Shown here: in pieces, positions 10,880 to 21,405 of the stretch
How positions within the stretch are numbered: the stretch's first letter is position 1
Layout of the letters: each line of letters opens with the position of its first letter
Assembly (NCBI RefSeq): GCF_949987515.2
Contig: NC_082689.1
Coordinates: forward strand, 5,551,001-5,615,000
Source: Delphinus delphis
Taxonomy: Eukaryota; Chordata; Mammalia; Artiodactyla; Delphinidae
DNA length: 64,000 nt
Direction of reading: 5' to 3'
Position numbers and translations under genes: made by a program
Notes under the pieces: generated by a model
What the model was told of the DNA's origin: nothing
Seen by the model: only the letters and a program-made list of their open reading frames with translations
The model's database searches: none

Positions 10880-12084
10880 CCCCCTGGCTGAGATTGTGGA
10901 TGGGGGCCCAGGCATTGGCTCCTCCAAGAAGGCTGCGGGGAGAGAGCTGGTTCTGATGCCTCTACTCCTCTTGCTCCTCTGACTTCAATGGCCATTTGTG
11001 GTTCACGCACACAGATCTCCAGGATCTTTTTAGAATTATTCATCCACGGTAACTTTCCCGCTGGGGTTTGACAAGAGTCGCTTGATGTGAATTTTAACCA
11101 CATCCTTAGCAGTCCATGCTGTTGACCAGGCTCCAGCTACATAGAGACTGGGAAGTGACTGGTGGGATTTCTGACACCGAGCCCTGAGGGCTTGTCTTGG
11201 GGGCCAGTTTCGATCAATTGCTTGAATATCCTGCCCCATGTGGGAGAGCCAGTTCAGAAGGAAAGAAGCACCTGCCCTTTCCATCTGTCATGTGCAAAAT
11301 GTTCGTTTGCCCTGACTAATGGCTCACCTTGGGTCCTGGGTATTTGTTTCTAATTCTCCTCCTCGGATTGAACCTGTTTTAGAAAACAGATTATGTGCAA
11401 TATTGCAGAAGTTCACTTTTTTCCAATAAACCAAAGTATTAAATCTAAAGTGATAACCTTTAAAAGATCCAATACCCTTGGGAAACTGAAGGTGCGGAAT
11501 GAGGCTCTGAAGCCTTGAGAATTTGCCCTCCGAGGCCTTTGGGGATCCAGTGACAGCATTTTTCTCATCTCAAGTCTCAGATTTCTAGGACAGAGGCAAA
11601 GGATGTGACTAAGACAGATGACTGCGGATTACTTTTTAATTCATAAAAATGAACACCGAATTTCCACTTCCTTTAGCTAAATTGAGTTTTCCCACTGGGG
11701 AGCACACCACGAATTGGTTGCATGGGGCTGCAAGAAGTAGCGGAGCTTGGCCTGGCCCACCAGGGTAGGTGGACTGCGGTGCTCAGCCCTCGAGTCCAGC
11801 AAGCCCAGGACTTCCTGCAGAAACACAGGGGCCGAGCAGGCTCGCGGTGCCAAGGCACTCCTCACTCTCCCTTCAAGTGCCAGGCATAAGCTTACGAATG
11901 AAAGACAGAGGGCCCGTGAGCAGTGGGCCTCTGTGCCCTGATGAACATGAATATCTTGGGAATGAGCTGCTCTTTCCACATTTGCCTACCAGTCTTCTCT
12001 TGGCTGTGGTATCAAGGGCAGCATAAGATAGTTGCCCAGCCAAGAGGTCCAATAGCCTGGAAGGTAGGATTCACTGGCTTTCTA
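10880..12084. other. No recognised feature
   Basis: About 1.2 kb of apparently unique DNA. Frames of 60-100 codons on both strands show no known motif. An AATAAA at 11424-11429 has no gene upstream to serve. Confidence 0.5.
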
Positions 12085-12319
12085 CATCATCAACATCATC
12101 AACACCGTTATCATCACCATCACCACCACCACTATCACCAGCATCACCATCACCATCACCACCATCATCATCATCACCATCATCATCACCATCATCACCA
12201 GCATCCCCACCACCAGCATCACCATCATCATCACCATCACCATCACCATCATCACCATCATCATCACACCCATCACCGTCATCCCCACCACCAGCATCAC
12301 CATCACCCTCACCACCATC
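12085..12319. repeat. (CAT/CAC)n trinucleotide array with a 78-bp higher-order period
   Basis: About 235 bp are built from CAT and CAC triplets with occasional CAG, CCC and CGT. The variant block ATCCCCACCACCAGCATCAC recurs at 12203 and 12281, so a 78-bp unit has been duplicated. In one forward frame it reads as histidine-rich. In the reverse frames it reads as Asp/Gly-rich or Met/Val-rich. All frames stay open because the triplets lack stops, so the open frames are no evidence of a gene. Confidence 0.95.
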
Positions 12320-12598
12320 GTGGTCCGTCATAGCTACAGTCATCGCCCTCACTGGCACCCCTTACTTTCATGCCGATGGAGAGAGCGTTGTCCAATATCA
12401 GGATCTAATTCCGTCTTTGTAACACCCTGTAGGTGAAAACAGCAGAGGCGGTTATGGCATTTCCCAGGAGAGGGGCTAAAACTCAGAGTGATGAACATAT
12501 TTGTCTTTCTCACTCTAAACCTCAAAGAACTTTACCCAGGGTGTGACTCTTGAGCTGACATTAGGAAGTGTTTGTCAGGCAGAAGGTGGGAAAAGAGT

Positions 12599-12725
12599 GT
12601 GTGGTGTATGGTGTGTGATGTGTGTGTAATGTGTATGTGTGTGACGGTCTGTGAGTGTGTGTGGTGTGTGTGTATGAGAATGAGCACGTGAGAGTGTTCA
12701 GTGTACGTAGCATGTGCGTGGAAGT

Positions 12726-12763
<38 letters not shown>
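12599..12763. repeat. TG-rich microsatellite
   Basis: An imperfect TG-rich zone, with variants such as TGTGTGATG, GTGTATG and GAGTGTG, ends in a pure run of about 16 TG units at 12732-12763. Length variation between individuals is likely. Confidence 0.93.
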
Positions 12764-12766
<3 letters not shown>

Positions 12767-13524
12767 AAGCAAAGGGAAGAGGGGAAGGCCTGAAGCGAAG
12801 CTCCCGGATGACTTCCGTTCCTGCCAGCTGCTCTTTCTGAAGTGTCATCTGACGGTGTCACATCCTCATCGCGCCCTGTTGCAGTCCCTGCTTCCAGGCA
12901 GGGCAGAGTCTGGGCCCACCCAGCCTGCGCCCCTCCTCCTTTAAAGCCTCTGTAACGGCCGCTCCCTGAGCCGCTCTAAACCCTGCACGGGCAGGCCTCT
13001 CGGTGAATGTCACCTCCTGCTTCCTCTAGCCTGCCTGCTGCTGGGTGTCCTCCTCCACGGGGCACGGCCTCAGTCCCTGCCCTGCGCCCGGCCACAGCTG
13101 GTGCCGGTTCTGTCCCGAGCCCCTCGGCCTGAGCCTCCCCTGCTGCCGGGTTCCCAAGGCCGGGCACGTGGGGGCCAGCCGGTCAGTAGTGGCGGCCTTT
13201 GCATGGGGGCTGAGGGCCATCCTGGGAAAGCCTCGCGTTGTTCCCTCTGCTGGGGTCAGACTTATGTCCACTGATGGGGCAAAGGGCCAGGCTTCTGTTC
13301 AGGGACCTGTGGGCAGAAGGAGGCCAGAAGGGCCAGTGGGGAGAGACTCCCTCGGAAGTGGGGGAGCAGGACCCAGTAACCAAATCGAGGCTGTCAGCGG
13401 GAGAGAGATTCTGAGAACAGCATCCTGGATGTGGACCAACCATGACTGTCTCTCCCTGGAGGAGGAGGGCAGCAAGTGACACTGGAGGGCTGTGTCCCTG
13501 CTCTCACCCACCGGAGCTGCCCTG
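12764..13524. other. No recognised feature; GC-rich
   Basis: GC-rich DNA with moderately many CpGs. Overlapping frames (144 codons forward at 13045-13479, 99 codons reverse at 13183-13482) have no recognisable domains. Confidence 0.5.
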
Positions 13525-13870
13525 ACATGGTGCCTCACGCTGGAGGCTGAAACAACAGGAATGTCTCATCTCACAGCCTGCAGTCTGCCAGGCCAAGATC
13601 ACAGGGTCACCAGGGTTGGTTCCTTCCTGGGGATGCGAGGAAGGAACTGTTCCTGCCCTCTCCTTGGCTTGTGAACTGCAGTCTTCTCCCTGTGCATCTT
13701 CACACCGCCTTCCTTCTGTGCAAGTCCGTCTCTGAGTTCAAATCCTCCCTTTTTATAAGGACACCAGTCATATTGGCTTAGGCCCACCTTGCTCTAGTAT
13801 GACCTCATCTTAACTAATTCCGTTGGCAAGGACCGTATCTCCAGATAAAGTCACGTGGCAGGTATGCAAT
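13525..13870 (-). repeat. MaLR-type LTR fragment (MLT1-like)
   Basis: On the reverse strand the order matches an MLT1-like LTR: GATACGGTCCTTGCCAACGG.., AGATGAGGTCATACTAGAGC, then the AAAAGGGAGGATTTG and AAGCCAAGGAGAGGGC blocks. The forward landmarks TTTTTATAAGGACACCAGTCATATTGG and TATCTCCAGATAAAGTCACGTGG are diagnostic. It is partial and diverged. Confidence 0.65.
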
Positions 13871-14114
13871 TGGCAAAAACATAAATAAGGCGAGCTTGGT
13901 CAGTGAAGGCAGGTTACAAGCGGTGGGGTTTTTAATAAGCTGTAAGAAGAGCTTAGGAATTTCTTCTAGTCACCAGTTTCTGTTAACCCTGTTGGGCACA
14001 GTTTCAGCTGTGGGATGGGGTGACAAGGTCAAAGAGTGGGGCCATAGTTTATTTTTCTGGAAACAAGTGTTGGAAAATCATGGGAAGTAAGATCAGTGTA
14101 CGGGGTCTACTCCT

Positions 14115-14290
14115 ATAGATCAAGGATCTGCCAGGTTTTCCCGCAAGAACCAGATAGTAAAAATTTCAGGCTCTGTGAGCCACACGTGGTCTCTGTCAAA
14201 ACTGTTCAACTGTGCTGTTGTGGTGTGAAAACAGCTGTAGAAATACACAGAGGAATGAGTGTGGATGTGTTCCAATAAAACTTTACTGAT
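14115..14290 (+). repeat. hAT-Charlie-type DNA transposon remnant
   Basis: AGATAGTAAAAATTTCAGGCTCTGTGAGCCACACGTGGTCTCTGTC, GCTGTTGTGGTGTGAAAACAGCTGTAGA and GTGTGGATGTGTTCCAATAAAACTTTA follow a common old non-autonomous hAT family in order. The terminal repeats are not clear. The internal AATAAA belongs to the element, not to a gene. Confidence 0.6.
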
Positions 14291-14365
14291 GGGTGTTGAG
14301 ATTTGATTTTCTTATAACTCTCACGTCATGAAATATTATCGTTCTTTTGACTTTTTTCCCCAACT

Positions 14366-14593
14366 GTTTTAGTCCATTTGGGCCGGCACAACAGAAGACC
14401 ATAGACTGGGAGACTTACAGACGACAGCAATTTATTTCTCACAGTTCTGGAGGCTGGAAGTCCAAGGTCAAGGTGCCTGCAGATTCAGTGTCTGGTGAGA
14501 CACTGCTTCCTGGTTCATGGACAGCTGTCTTCTCCCTGTAACAGGTGAGACACTGCCTCCTGGTTCATGGACGGCTGTCTTCTCCCTGTAACA
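14366..14593 (-). repeat. MaLR-type LTR fragment with a 50-bp internal tandem duplication
   Basis: TCCATTTGGGCCGGCACAACAGAAGACCATAGACTGG, AATTTATTTCTCACAGTTCTGG and TCAAGGTGCCTGCAGATTCAG are the reverse complement of an MLT1-type LTR 3' end. A 50-bp segment is present twice in tandem, 14494-14543 and 14544-14593, differing at two positions. An L1 3' end begins immediately afterwards and truncates the LTR. Confidence 0.75.
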
Positions 14594-14599
14594 TGGCTC

Positions 14600-14850
14600 T
14601 CTTTTTTTTCTCCCAATTTTATTGAGATATAATTGACATATAAATTTTGTATTAGTTTAAGGTGCACAATATAATGATTTGATACATTTATATATTGTAA
14701 AATGATCACCACAATAAATTTAGTTAACATCTATCACCTCACATAATTACAATTTTTTTCTTGTGATGAGAACCTTTAAGTTTTCAAACACACAGTACAG
14801 TATTGTTAACAGTAGTCACCATGCTGTCCATTACATCCCCTGACGGCCAG
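14600..14850 (-). repeat. L1 3' end (L1MA/L1MB-like)
   Basis: Reverse-strand L1 3' UTR: CCAATTTTATTGAGATATAATTGAC, TTAAGGTGCACAATATAATGATTTGATAC, AACATCTATCACCTCACATA and CAGTATTGTTAACAGTAGTCACCATGC are classic landmarks. It joins the MaLR fragment directly. Confidence 0.8.
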
Positions 14851-16424
14851 GCTGGAGGCCTCTCCTGGGAGCACACCCTATGTGCCTGTGTGTGTCTGAA
14901 ATAAAGCCTGAAACGTCTTTGAAGCTCTGGGTGTTACAACAAAATGTGCACAATTGGCTCAATTTACTTAACAGACATTTAGTAATAATTCAAGCACGAG
15001 ATAAAGCAAATACTCGGAATATTGTGCAAACCAGCTTGTCAATCTGCAAAATATGCTCAGATAATGCTTTTGTGCTTTTTAAATAATACCAGTAACAAAC
15101 GTTTTCTGCAGAAGGATAAAAATAAGCTGAAAGAGGGCTCAGGCCCCCGGGGGTCGGGCAGCTTGTCCTAAGGCCCCTCTCCGGAGGCTGGCCCAGCTGC
15201 TCTGCCCCCTCCCCCCATGAGGAGCCGCTCTCTGATGCTGACCCCTCCAGCCTCTCATGGACCACTACGTTCATCATTCCTGCTCCCGAGGAGCTGTGAT
15301 GTGATCAAGACACAGCACCCCCCGCATGGCTGGACTGTCTGGATTGCGATTTTATGTGGACCTTGGCCTTCAGAACATATATCTCTTGTCTTTTGTAATT
15401 TGTCCTGATATCCCAGGGCTAGTATTCTTCTGGCCGTCCTCCCTGAGTGTCATCCAGGAAACACCAGCCTCTCCTGTTGTTTCTGTCACCTCCCAGATCG
15501 GAGGTCAGGGATCTCTTCCTCCTTCGCCTGGCCTGGCCAACACCACTTCACTCGGGGCTTCAGGGAAGACCCTGCCCAGGGCCTTGCCGGAGTGAAGATG
15601 CTTGGTTTTGAAGCTCTGGGTGGAATCCAGTCTAGAATTCTCCATTCTCTCATTGCATACATTAGATAGGATGCATTTGGATGAGAAAACGCCCTTTAAA
15701 CCAGTTATATCCCCTAAAGGGGCTACACCTCGGGGCTCTGGTGAGAGAATTTATTCCAATCCCAAAGTTCAGCAGGGCTCCGGAAGCCAGCTCTGATGGA
15801 GGCAGGAAGCTTGGTGTACAGTAGACGTTTTGAAAATCTGGAGAGCAGTTCAAGGGCACTGGCACCTCGAGGGGGGGCAGGGCAAAGATCTCACCCCGTT
15901 ACCACTTTGCTCAGGGCTGTGCAGGCCACGGGGCAGTGACTTTCTGTCTGCATCTTTCCTCCCTCCCATCAGCCAGCTGGTTGGTGCTTAAAATCCCAAG
16001 CCCCTCCAGGAGAATGAAAACATTCAGCCTCCACCCTCCCACCTTCTCTCCCGTTCTCCCATCTCCATGTCTCGAGGTAGAATCCCCTCCTCACAAAGAG
16101 GTGTGGACAGAACGTGGGAAAGCAGAGAGAGAGGTGGCCACAGATGGGCTGGACGCCTCTGGCCCTCCCGCCTCCGTGCCCCCCTCCACTTCCTCTTTGC
16201 TCATTCGTGGTTCAGTGCCAGAGGAGAAGTCATCTGTGGGTGCAGGCTTGGTCCTGGGCTCTCCTCTCAGTATTTCTGTAGTGGTGGTTGAATTTGCCAA
16301 GAAAGGGCACCTTTCTTAGGATAATCAACACTGGGAGGGAAAAAACCATCATATTCTGGTTGTGCGTCTTTGGAAGTCAGGCTTAGAATCAGCAAGGGTT
16401 GCTGAGTACTCCCACTGCTAGATG
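14851..16424. other. No recognised feature
   Basis: About 1.57 kb of apparently unique DNA. Frames reach 127 codons (15936-16319, forward) without any known motif. An AATAAA at 14900-14905 is not linked to a gene. Confidence 0.5.
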
Positions 16425-16598
16425 CCCTCCCTCCGTCTGTCTCTCCTCCCCCTCCCCTCCCCCTCCCTCCCCCCTCCCCCTCCGCTTCCCCCTCCCTCCT
16501 GCCTCCCCTCCCCCCTCCCCCTTCTCTCTCCAGCTTTTGTGTCTCCCCCCATTGCCCCTCCCCCCTCCCCTCCCTCTCCCCTCCCCCTCCCCCTCCCT
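16425..16598. repeat. Polypyrimidine tract, (CCCTCC)n-like
   Basis: About 174 bp of almost pure C/T on the plus strand, broken only near 16532-16555. The minus strand therefore carries many G runs of three or more, as required for G-quadruplexes, and the duplex could form triplex DNA. The 118- to 153-codon frames on both strands through it (proline/serine/leucine-rich, or glycine/arginine/glutamate-rich) are products of low complexity. Confidence 0.9.
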
Positions 16599-17734
16599 GG
16601 GCCGCAGTGTTGTTTCATCCGGTCCCCATATATGGGCTTCGGCTTGGGGACAGCATCTTCTGCCTGGGGCGCTGCCTGGACCATCACTCACGAGCCGCAC
16701 GCTGTTCATGAAGAAGGAAGTTATTTCACGTGCTCCCTGTTGCCAAGGCAACCACTTCCTTCGGATCCAAAACATTAATACCTCTCTCCCTTGCATCTAT
16801 TTTCTGGTCAGGTTTTTTCCTGCAGTGACATCTAGTGACGGCAGGGAAAACCCCCCATGATTTATGCCTGGCCTTGGTGGCTATAAAGCAGGAGAGTGCA
16901 GGTGACCCTCCAGGCGCTGACACCCCCCGCCCTGCCTGGCACGGGGCTCCTCCAGCCCCTCACCTCCCTGGGAGCCTCTGTCCTGAGACCTAAGGGCACA
17001 TGCCTCTGACATTTCAACATGAGTTCAGTAGCTGCTTCAGGCAATGGATTCTCAGCATAATAGCATTTAAAATGTGCTTCTGCACTTTAGCTGGTGTATG
17101 GTAACCTTGGCATGGCCATGCACGTATTTCTATTTTGTGACTTATTCCAGATCTGAGGGTGCCTTTTTCTACGTCTAGCAGGAATCTGGACTTCCTTTTT
17201 CAGGTGTCAAATCACCTGCTGCTAGAGGGATGCAGACAGACCTGACCATCAAGCAAAGGATGCTGGCATATGTGGTCACGTGACACGTAACTGATGATGG
17301 TGACGCAACACTTCATTAGTCAGACCCCGCCAGTGACCTTGAGCAGGGACATGTGGGGACACAACACCGATAGAATCTTCCCACAGGCCAGGTGCCTCCC
17401 ATCTCAGGAGGAACAGCCCAATCATTTCTCATGGGAACCCAGGAGGCGTGGTCACCAGCCCAGAAGGAACTCAGGACCTGGAAGGTCCTTCTGTTTCCGG
17501 GAGACCGTTTCCCTGGGTCAGCCTGTTTCTACCGTTGTCTACCACGTGGGAGGTTCCACCAATGGCCACAGTTCTTCACATCTCCTGGTATCCTCACCCT
17601 TGACAGGATGACTCTGCTGCTTGTCCCATCAAGAGGTGGGGTCAGCTAACTTCCCACTGAGTTGAAAACTGCTGAGCACTGGGTAAACAAGACAAAACAA
17701 CTCAGACATGTGAAGAGCTGGGGGAAAGATCATT
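16599..17734. other. No recognised feature
   Basis: Apparently unique sequence of about 1.1 kb. The longest independent frame is 105 codons (17294-17611, forward) and is not recognised. Confidence 0.5.
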
Positions 17735-18420
17735 CCAGACTCAAGGGATGTTCGTTGATGAGAAGGATGGAGGTGGGAAAGGGCTCAGCAAAAGGTGCTG
17801 GATGAGGGCAAGGATGCCACTGAAAGTGCTGACAGACTTTAGATGCGCAGAGTGACGTGATCCAACCTAGGTTTGTAAAATATCCCTCTGGATACGTGTA
17901 CGGAGCAGACTAGAGAGGAGAGAGGACTTCGTCGCTGAGGTCCAGACGAGAGAGGTGGTGCTTGGACTAGGTGAGTGTCGGCAGAGACGGGGAGAACAAA
18001 AGAGATTCCAGATCTGCTGTGAAGTGGAACCTGCATCCCAGGTAGTGAACTGCATGAACGGCATCCCACGGTAATGAACTGGAGGTAGAACCTGCAGGGA
18101 TGCAGCCCTGAATGGTTTGGTGGGTGTGCAGGAGGTTGTTGAGATGCTGGGTGACAGCTGGAGTGAACAAGTGGGTGGTGGTGCGACTTGCTGGGATGGG
18201 GAAGGCCAGGGAAGGAGCAGGTGGGAAGTAGGAAGAGAAGAGGTGGGTTTTGCCGCACAAAGCTGGAGGTGCCTCTGAAATGAAACGGAAATGGAAATAT
18301 CCAGAGAGTCGTATCAGATACGCAATTGGATCTATGACCTTGGAACTCAGAGGGAAGCCATGGACCGGAGATGTAAATTCGGAGATCATTAACATATAAA
18401 TGGTTTTGAAAGCCTGAGTG
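17735..18420 (+). repeat. Ancient mammalian LINE-like repeat, family unresolved
   Basis: Landmarks of a widespread old repeat appear in order: ATCATTCCAGACTCAAGGGA, AGTGACGTGATCCAACCTAGGT, AATATCCCTCTGG, GGTCCAGACGAGAGAGGTGG, GCTTGGACTAGG, GATGGGGAAGGCC and GGAACTCAGAGGGAAGCCATGG, then GATGTAAATTCGGAGATCATTAACATATA. I could not decide the family (L2- or L3-like). The two reverse frames of 154 and 194 codons run antisense to the element and are not genes. Confidence 0.5.
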
Positions 18421-18555
18421 CAAGTTATCAAATTAACATATTCATGTCGCTTGCATTTGTACTCTTTTGAATATTATGACCCAGGCTGTATCCATCAGGT
18501 CCTAGCAGGCAGACAGCATCCTCAAATTAGGACAATTTGATAAAGATTTAATGAA

Positions 18556-18973
18556 TGTGGTGGGCTGTATAATGGCCCCTAAAAATACCAGATCCTCATG
18601 CCTGGAACCTGTCAACGTTCCCTTAGATGGCAAAGACTCGCAGATGTGATGAGGGGTCGTGAGACAGGGAGATTCTCCTAGATGGTGCCGGTGGCCCCTG
18701 AATGCAATCTCAAGTGTCCTTACAAGAGAGAGGTGGAGGGAGCTTTGACTACAGACAAGGGAGAAGGAACGTGACCCCGGAGGGAGAGATTGGATTTGCG
18801 TGGCCGCAAGCCTGGGAATGCCAGCGGCCACCAGAAGCTAGAAGTGGCAAGGGACACATTCTTCCCTGAAGCGATACTGACTTTGGACTTCTGACCTCTG
18901 GAATTGTGAAGGTCCTGTTTTAAGCTCCTAAGTTTGTGGTAATTTGTCTCTGCAGCAATAGGAAACTAATACA
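18556..18973 (+). repeat. MaLR-type LTR, nearly complete
   Basis: It starts TGTGGTGGGCTGTATAATGGCCCC and ends AGGAAACTAATACA. Between them lie ACCTGTCAACGTTCCCTTAGATGGCAAAG, GTGTCCTTACAAGAGAGAGG, CAGCGGCCACCAGAAGCTAG and TTGGACTTCTGACCTC in the expected order. No internal MaLR sequence follows, so this is a solitary LTR. A related, more decayed LTR lies at 36148-36588. Confidence 0.75.
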
Positions 18974-18976
18974 GTG

Positions 18977-19384
18977 GAGGAACTATTTACACAGGTTTGG
19001 ACCCCATGTGGGGAAATAATAAGGCAGCCTCCTGGAGCCCGAGGCAGGGGGTGGTGGGAGGAGGGGACCTGGGAGACGAGAGGGAGGCCGAAGGGAGCAA
19101 TCCAGCTCCGGCCAAGCGTGGGGGGAGGGATGGTGGCGACTGGCTGGTACATGGTAAAGGGCACGATAAGAAAACTTTCTAGAGATGTGAAGCATTTCTA
19201 TGGCAGATTTTATTCTGAGATAACTGGAAAATATCGGTCCAGTTTTTTATTAGAAAAGGCAGTTATTTGTTTTTATGAAATTTCATAGAATTAATAGAGT
19301 GCCGCCAAGAGACGTGAAACAGCGGAACTTCGCCTGAATGTTCGCGTGTCCTTGCGACCCTTTGGCCACATCACAGCTTTCCCT
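18977..19384. other. No recognised feature
   Basis: Short G-rich then A/T-rich stretch between a MaLR LTR and an L1. Frames up to 104 codons on either strand are chance products of G-rich DNA. Confidence 0.5.
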
Positions 19385-19762
19385 CACTCAAGTATCACAT
19401 GATATCACTTCTATGTGGAATCTAGAAAAATGATACAGATGAACGTATTTGCAAAGCAGAAATAGAGACACAGATGTAGAGAACAAAGGTATGCACACCA
19501 AGGGGGGTACGGGTGGGTGGGATGAACTGGGAGGTTGGGATTGACATATATACACGACTACGTGTAAAATAGGTAACTCATGAGAACCTACCGTGTAGCA
19601 CAGGTAACTCTACTCACTGCTCTGTGGTGACCTCAATGGGAAGGAAATCCAGATAAGAGGGGATATAGGTATAGGTATGGCTGATTCACTTTGCTGTACA
19701 GGAGAAACTAACACAACACTGTAAAGCAACTATACTCCAATAGAAATTAATTAAAAAAAAAA
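19385..19762 (+). repeat. L1 3' end
   Basis: Forward L1 3' UTR: AAGTATCACATGATATCACTTC..TGTGGAATCTAGAAAAATG, AAATAGAGACACAGATGTAGAGAAC, CCGTGTAGCACAGGTAACTCTACTC and GATTCACTTTGCTGTACAGGAGAAACTAACACAAC, ending CTATACTCCAATAGAAATTAATT plus an A-rich tail. It is 5'-truncated with no coding capacity. Confidence 0.85.
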
Positions 19763-19962
19763 TACCCGCCTGCAGGCATGTGCGCTGAAGCTCCAGGCAA
19801 AGCTCTCCCCACCTCCCTCCGTGACAACCCATCACCTCCGCAGGGTGTGAACTTAGTGACCTCACCGAAGACGCAAGGAGTTAGGGGCCAGCAAGTGACG
19901 CACCATGCAGCCTTCTGACATCCCATCGCCTCCCACCTGCCCTCCACTCTCCACTAGGGGAC

Positions 19963-20708
19963 TGTGATGTTGTGATTTATGATAAGAAATATGTGTTTGG
20001 TCCCTAAGCCTTTTCTAGTGCAGAGCACCTAAGACCCTTGGGATTTCCTAAGTGATGAGTGTCTTTTATTATGTTGATGAGGTGATTTGGGGGGCACCTA
20101 AAATGGGGGCTGGTTGCCAGGGGAACCAACCATGTGATTAGAGGGTTGGAACGTTTGCTCCCATCCCCCGCAAGAGGAGAGAGGCTAGAGGTTGAACCAG
20201 TTGCCAGTAGCGGATGATTTCCTCAGTCATGCCTGTATAGTGAAGCCTCCGTAAAAACCCAAAGAGACAGGGTTCAGAGAGCTTCCAGGTTGGTGAACAC
20301 GTGGAGATCTGGGGAGAGTGGGGACCCAGAGAGGGCATGGAAGCTCTGTGTCCCTTTCCCATGCCTCATCCTATGCAGCTCTTCCATCTGGCTGTTCCCG
20401 AGTTGTATCCTGTTATAATAAACAGCTAATCTAGTAAGTGAAATGTTTCCCTGAGTTCAGAGCCCCTGCAGGAAGTTGAATGAACCCAGTGACAGAGTCC
20501 TTGGAACCCCTAATCTGTAGCCGGTTGGTCAAAAGCACAGGTAACAACCTGGACGATTGGCATCTGAAGTAGAGGGTGGGGACGGAGCCCTTACCTTGTG
20601 GGATCTGACATCATCTCCAGGGAGAGAGGGTCAGAATTGAACTGACATGTGTGACACCCTGCTGGGGTCTGAGAATTGCCCGGTGGTGTAGAACCTGACC
20701 CGCACACG
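19963..20708 (+). repeat. Solitary endogenous-retrovirus-type LTR with AATAAA
   Basis: The stretch TGTGATGTTGTGATTTATGATAAGAAATATG .. GGTCCCTAAGCCTTTTCTAG .. GGAATTAC-like blocks .. CTTCCATCTGGCTGTTCC .. TAATCTAGTAAGTGAAATG .. TAGCCGGTTGGTCAAAAGCACAGGTAACAACC follows a common mammalian LTR I recognise but cannot name. The AATAAA at 20417-20422 fits the poly(A) signal at the end of the R region. I found no flanking gag, pol or env. Confidence 0.6.
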
Positions 20709-20917
20709 CTAATGGGGTGAGGAATCCTTGGCTTGATGAACGTCCCAAGCCAGACACCATGCAAATGTCAACATCTTCACAAGGAATAGGGTCACTTGCT
20801 ACAGGAAGCCCTTGCTGGTTAAACTGGCTGACATCAGTAAAGAAAAGTAGGTAAGGGAAAGGCAAGAAATTGTGCAGCTGAAAGGTTTCCCGCAAGACAG
20901 TTGATGAACTCTCTGTG

Positions 20918-20941
20918 TATGTGTGTGTGTTTGTGTTTATG

Positions 20942-20975
<34 letters not shown>

Positions 20976-20990
20976 TTGTGCGTAGGTATT
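20918..20990. repeat. (TG)n microsatellite
   Basis: An imperfect TG zone contains a pure run of about 14 units at 20945-20973. The reverse complement gives His/Thr-rich frames at 20611-21178 that are not genes. Confidence 0.92.
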
Positions 20991-21274
20991 GGTGTATGTG
21001 TGTGTGCTTCAGTGATCGTGGGGTAAAACATCTGTTTCCTCCCTTGTGCCTCACCTGGTAGATAATTGGTCCTTAGATCGCTGTGTTGAAAAGGATCCCG
21101 AAACAGCGCCCGGGAGAAGGGAATGTGGTGGGCATGGGGTGAGAAATGCCAGCGAGCCAGCCCCACGTCCTGGAGCAAAAGACAGAGGTGGGTTTGGGGG
21201 CAATGAAGCTCCTACGCCTGTGACCATCAGCCCCCAAGCTCAAGGAGGATTTGCACTATTCATGCAACTATTGA

Positions 21275-21405
21275 CTTTTATCTTTTTTTTAATAGCTCCC
21301 TGTGCTATATACAGTAGGACCTTGTTGTTTATTCATCCTATGTAAAATAGTTTACATCTGCTAATCCCAAACCCCCACTCCCTCCATCCCCCCGCATCCC
21401 CTTCT
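21275..21405 (-). repeat. L1 3' UTR fragment
   Basis: AATAGCTCCCTGTGCTATATACAGTAGGACCTTGTTGTTTATTCATCC followed by CTGCTAATCCCAAACCCCCACTCC is the reverse strand of an L1 3' UTR segment. It lacks the terminal poly(A) region, so it is an internal piece. Confidence 0.75.

Noticed and set aside
10303..11103. 266-codon reverse frame
   Set aside because: It runs through a CHR SINE and its two flanks. The middle third is the usual SINE-encoded peptide. No gene family is recognised.
11923..12333. 136-codon forward frame with a long histidine tract
   Set aside because: The tract is the CAT/CAC array, which cannot contain stops in that frame. The preceding 50 codons are not recognised.
16389..16860. 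Frames of 118-153 codons on both strands
   Set aside because: They depend on the polypyrimidine tract and give only Pro/Ser/Leu or Gly/Arg/Glu low-complexity peptides.
17839..18431. Reverse frames of 194 and 154 codons
   Set aside because: They lie antisense to an old interspersed repeat and overlap each other in different frames.
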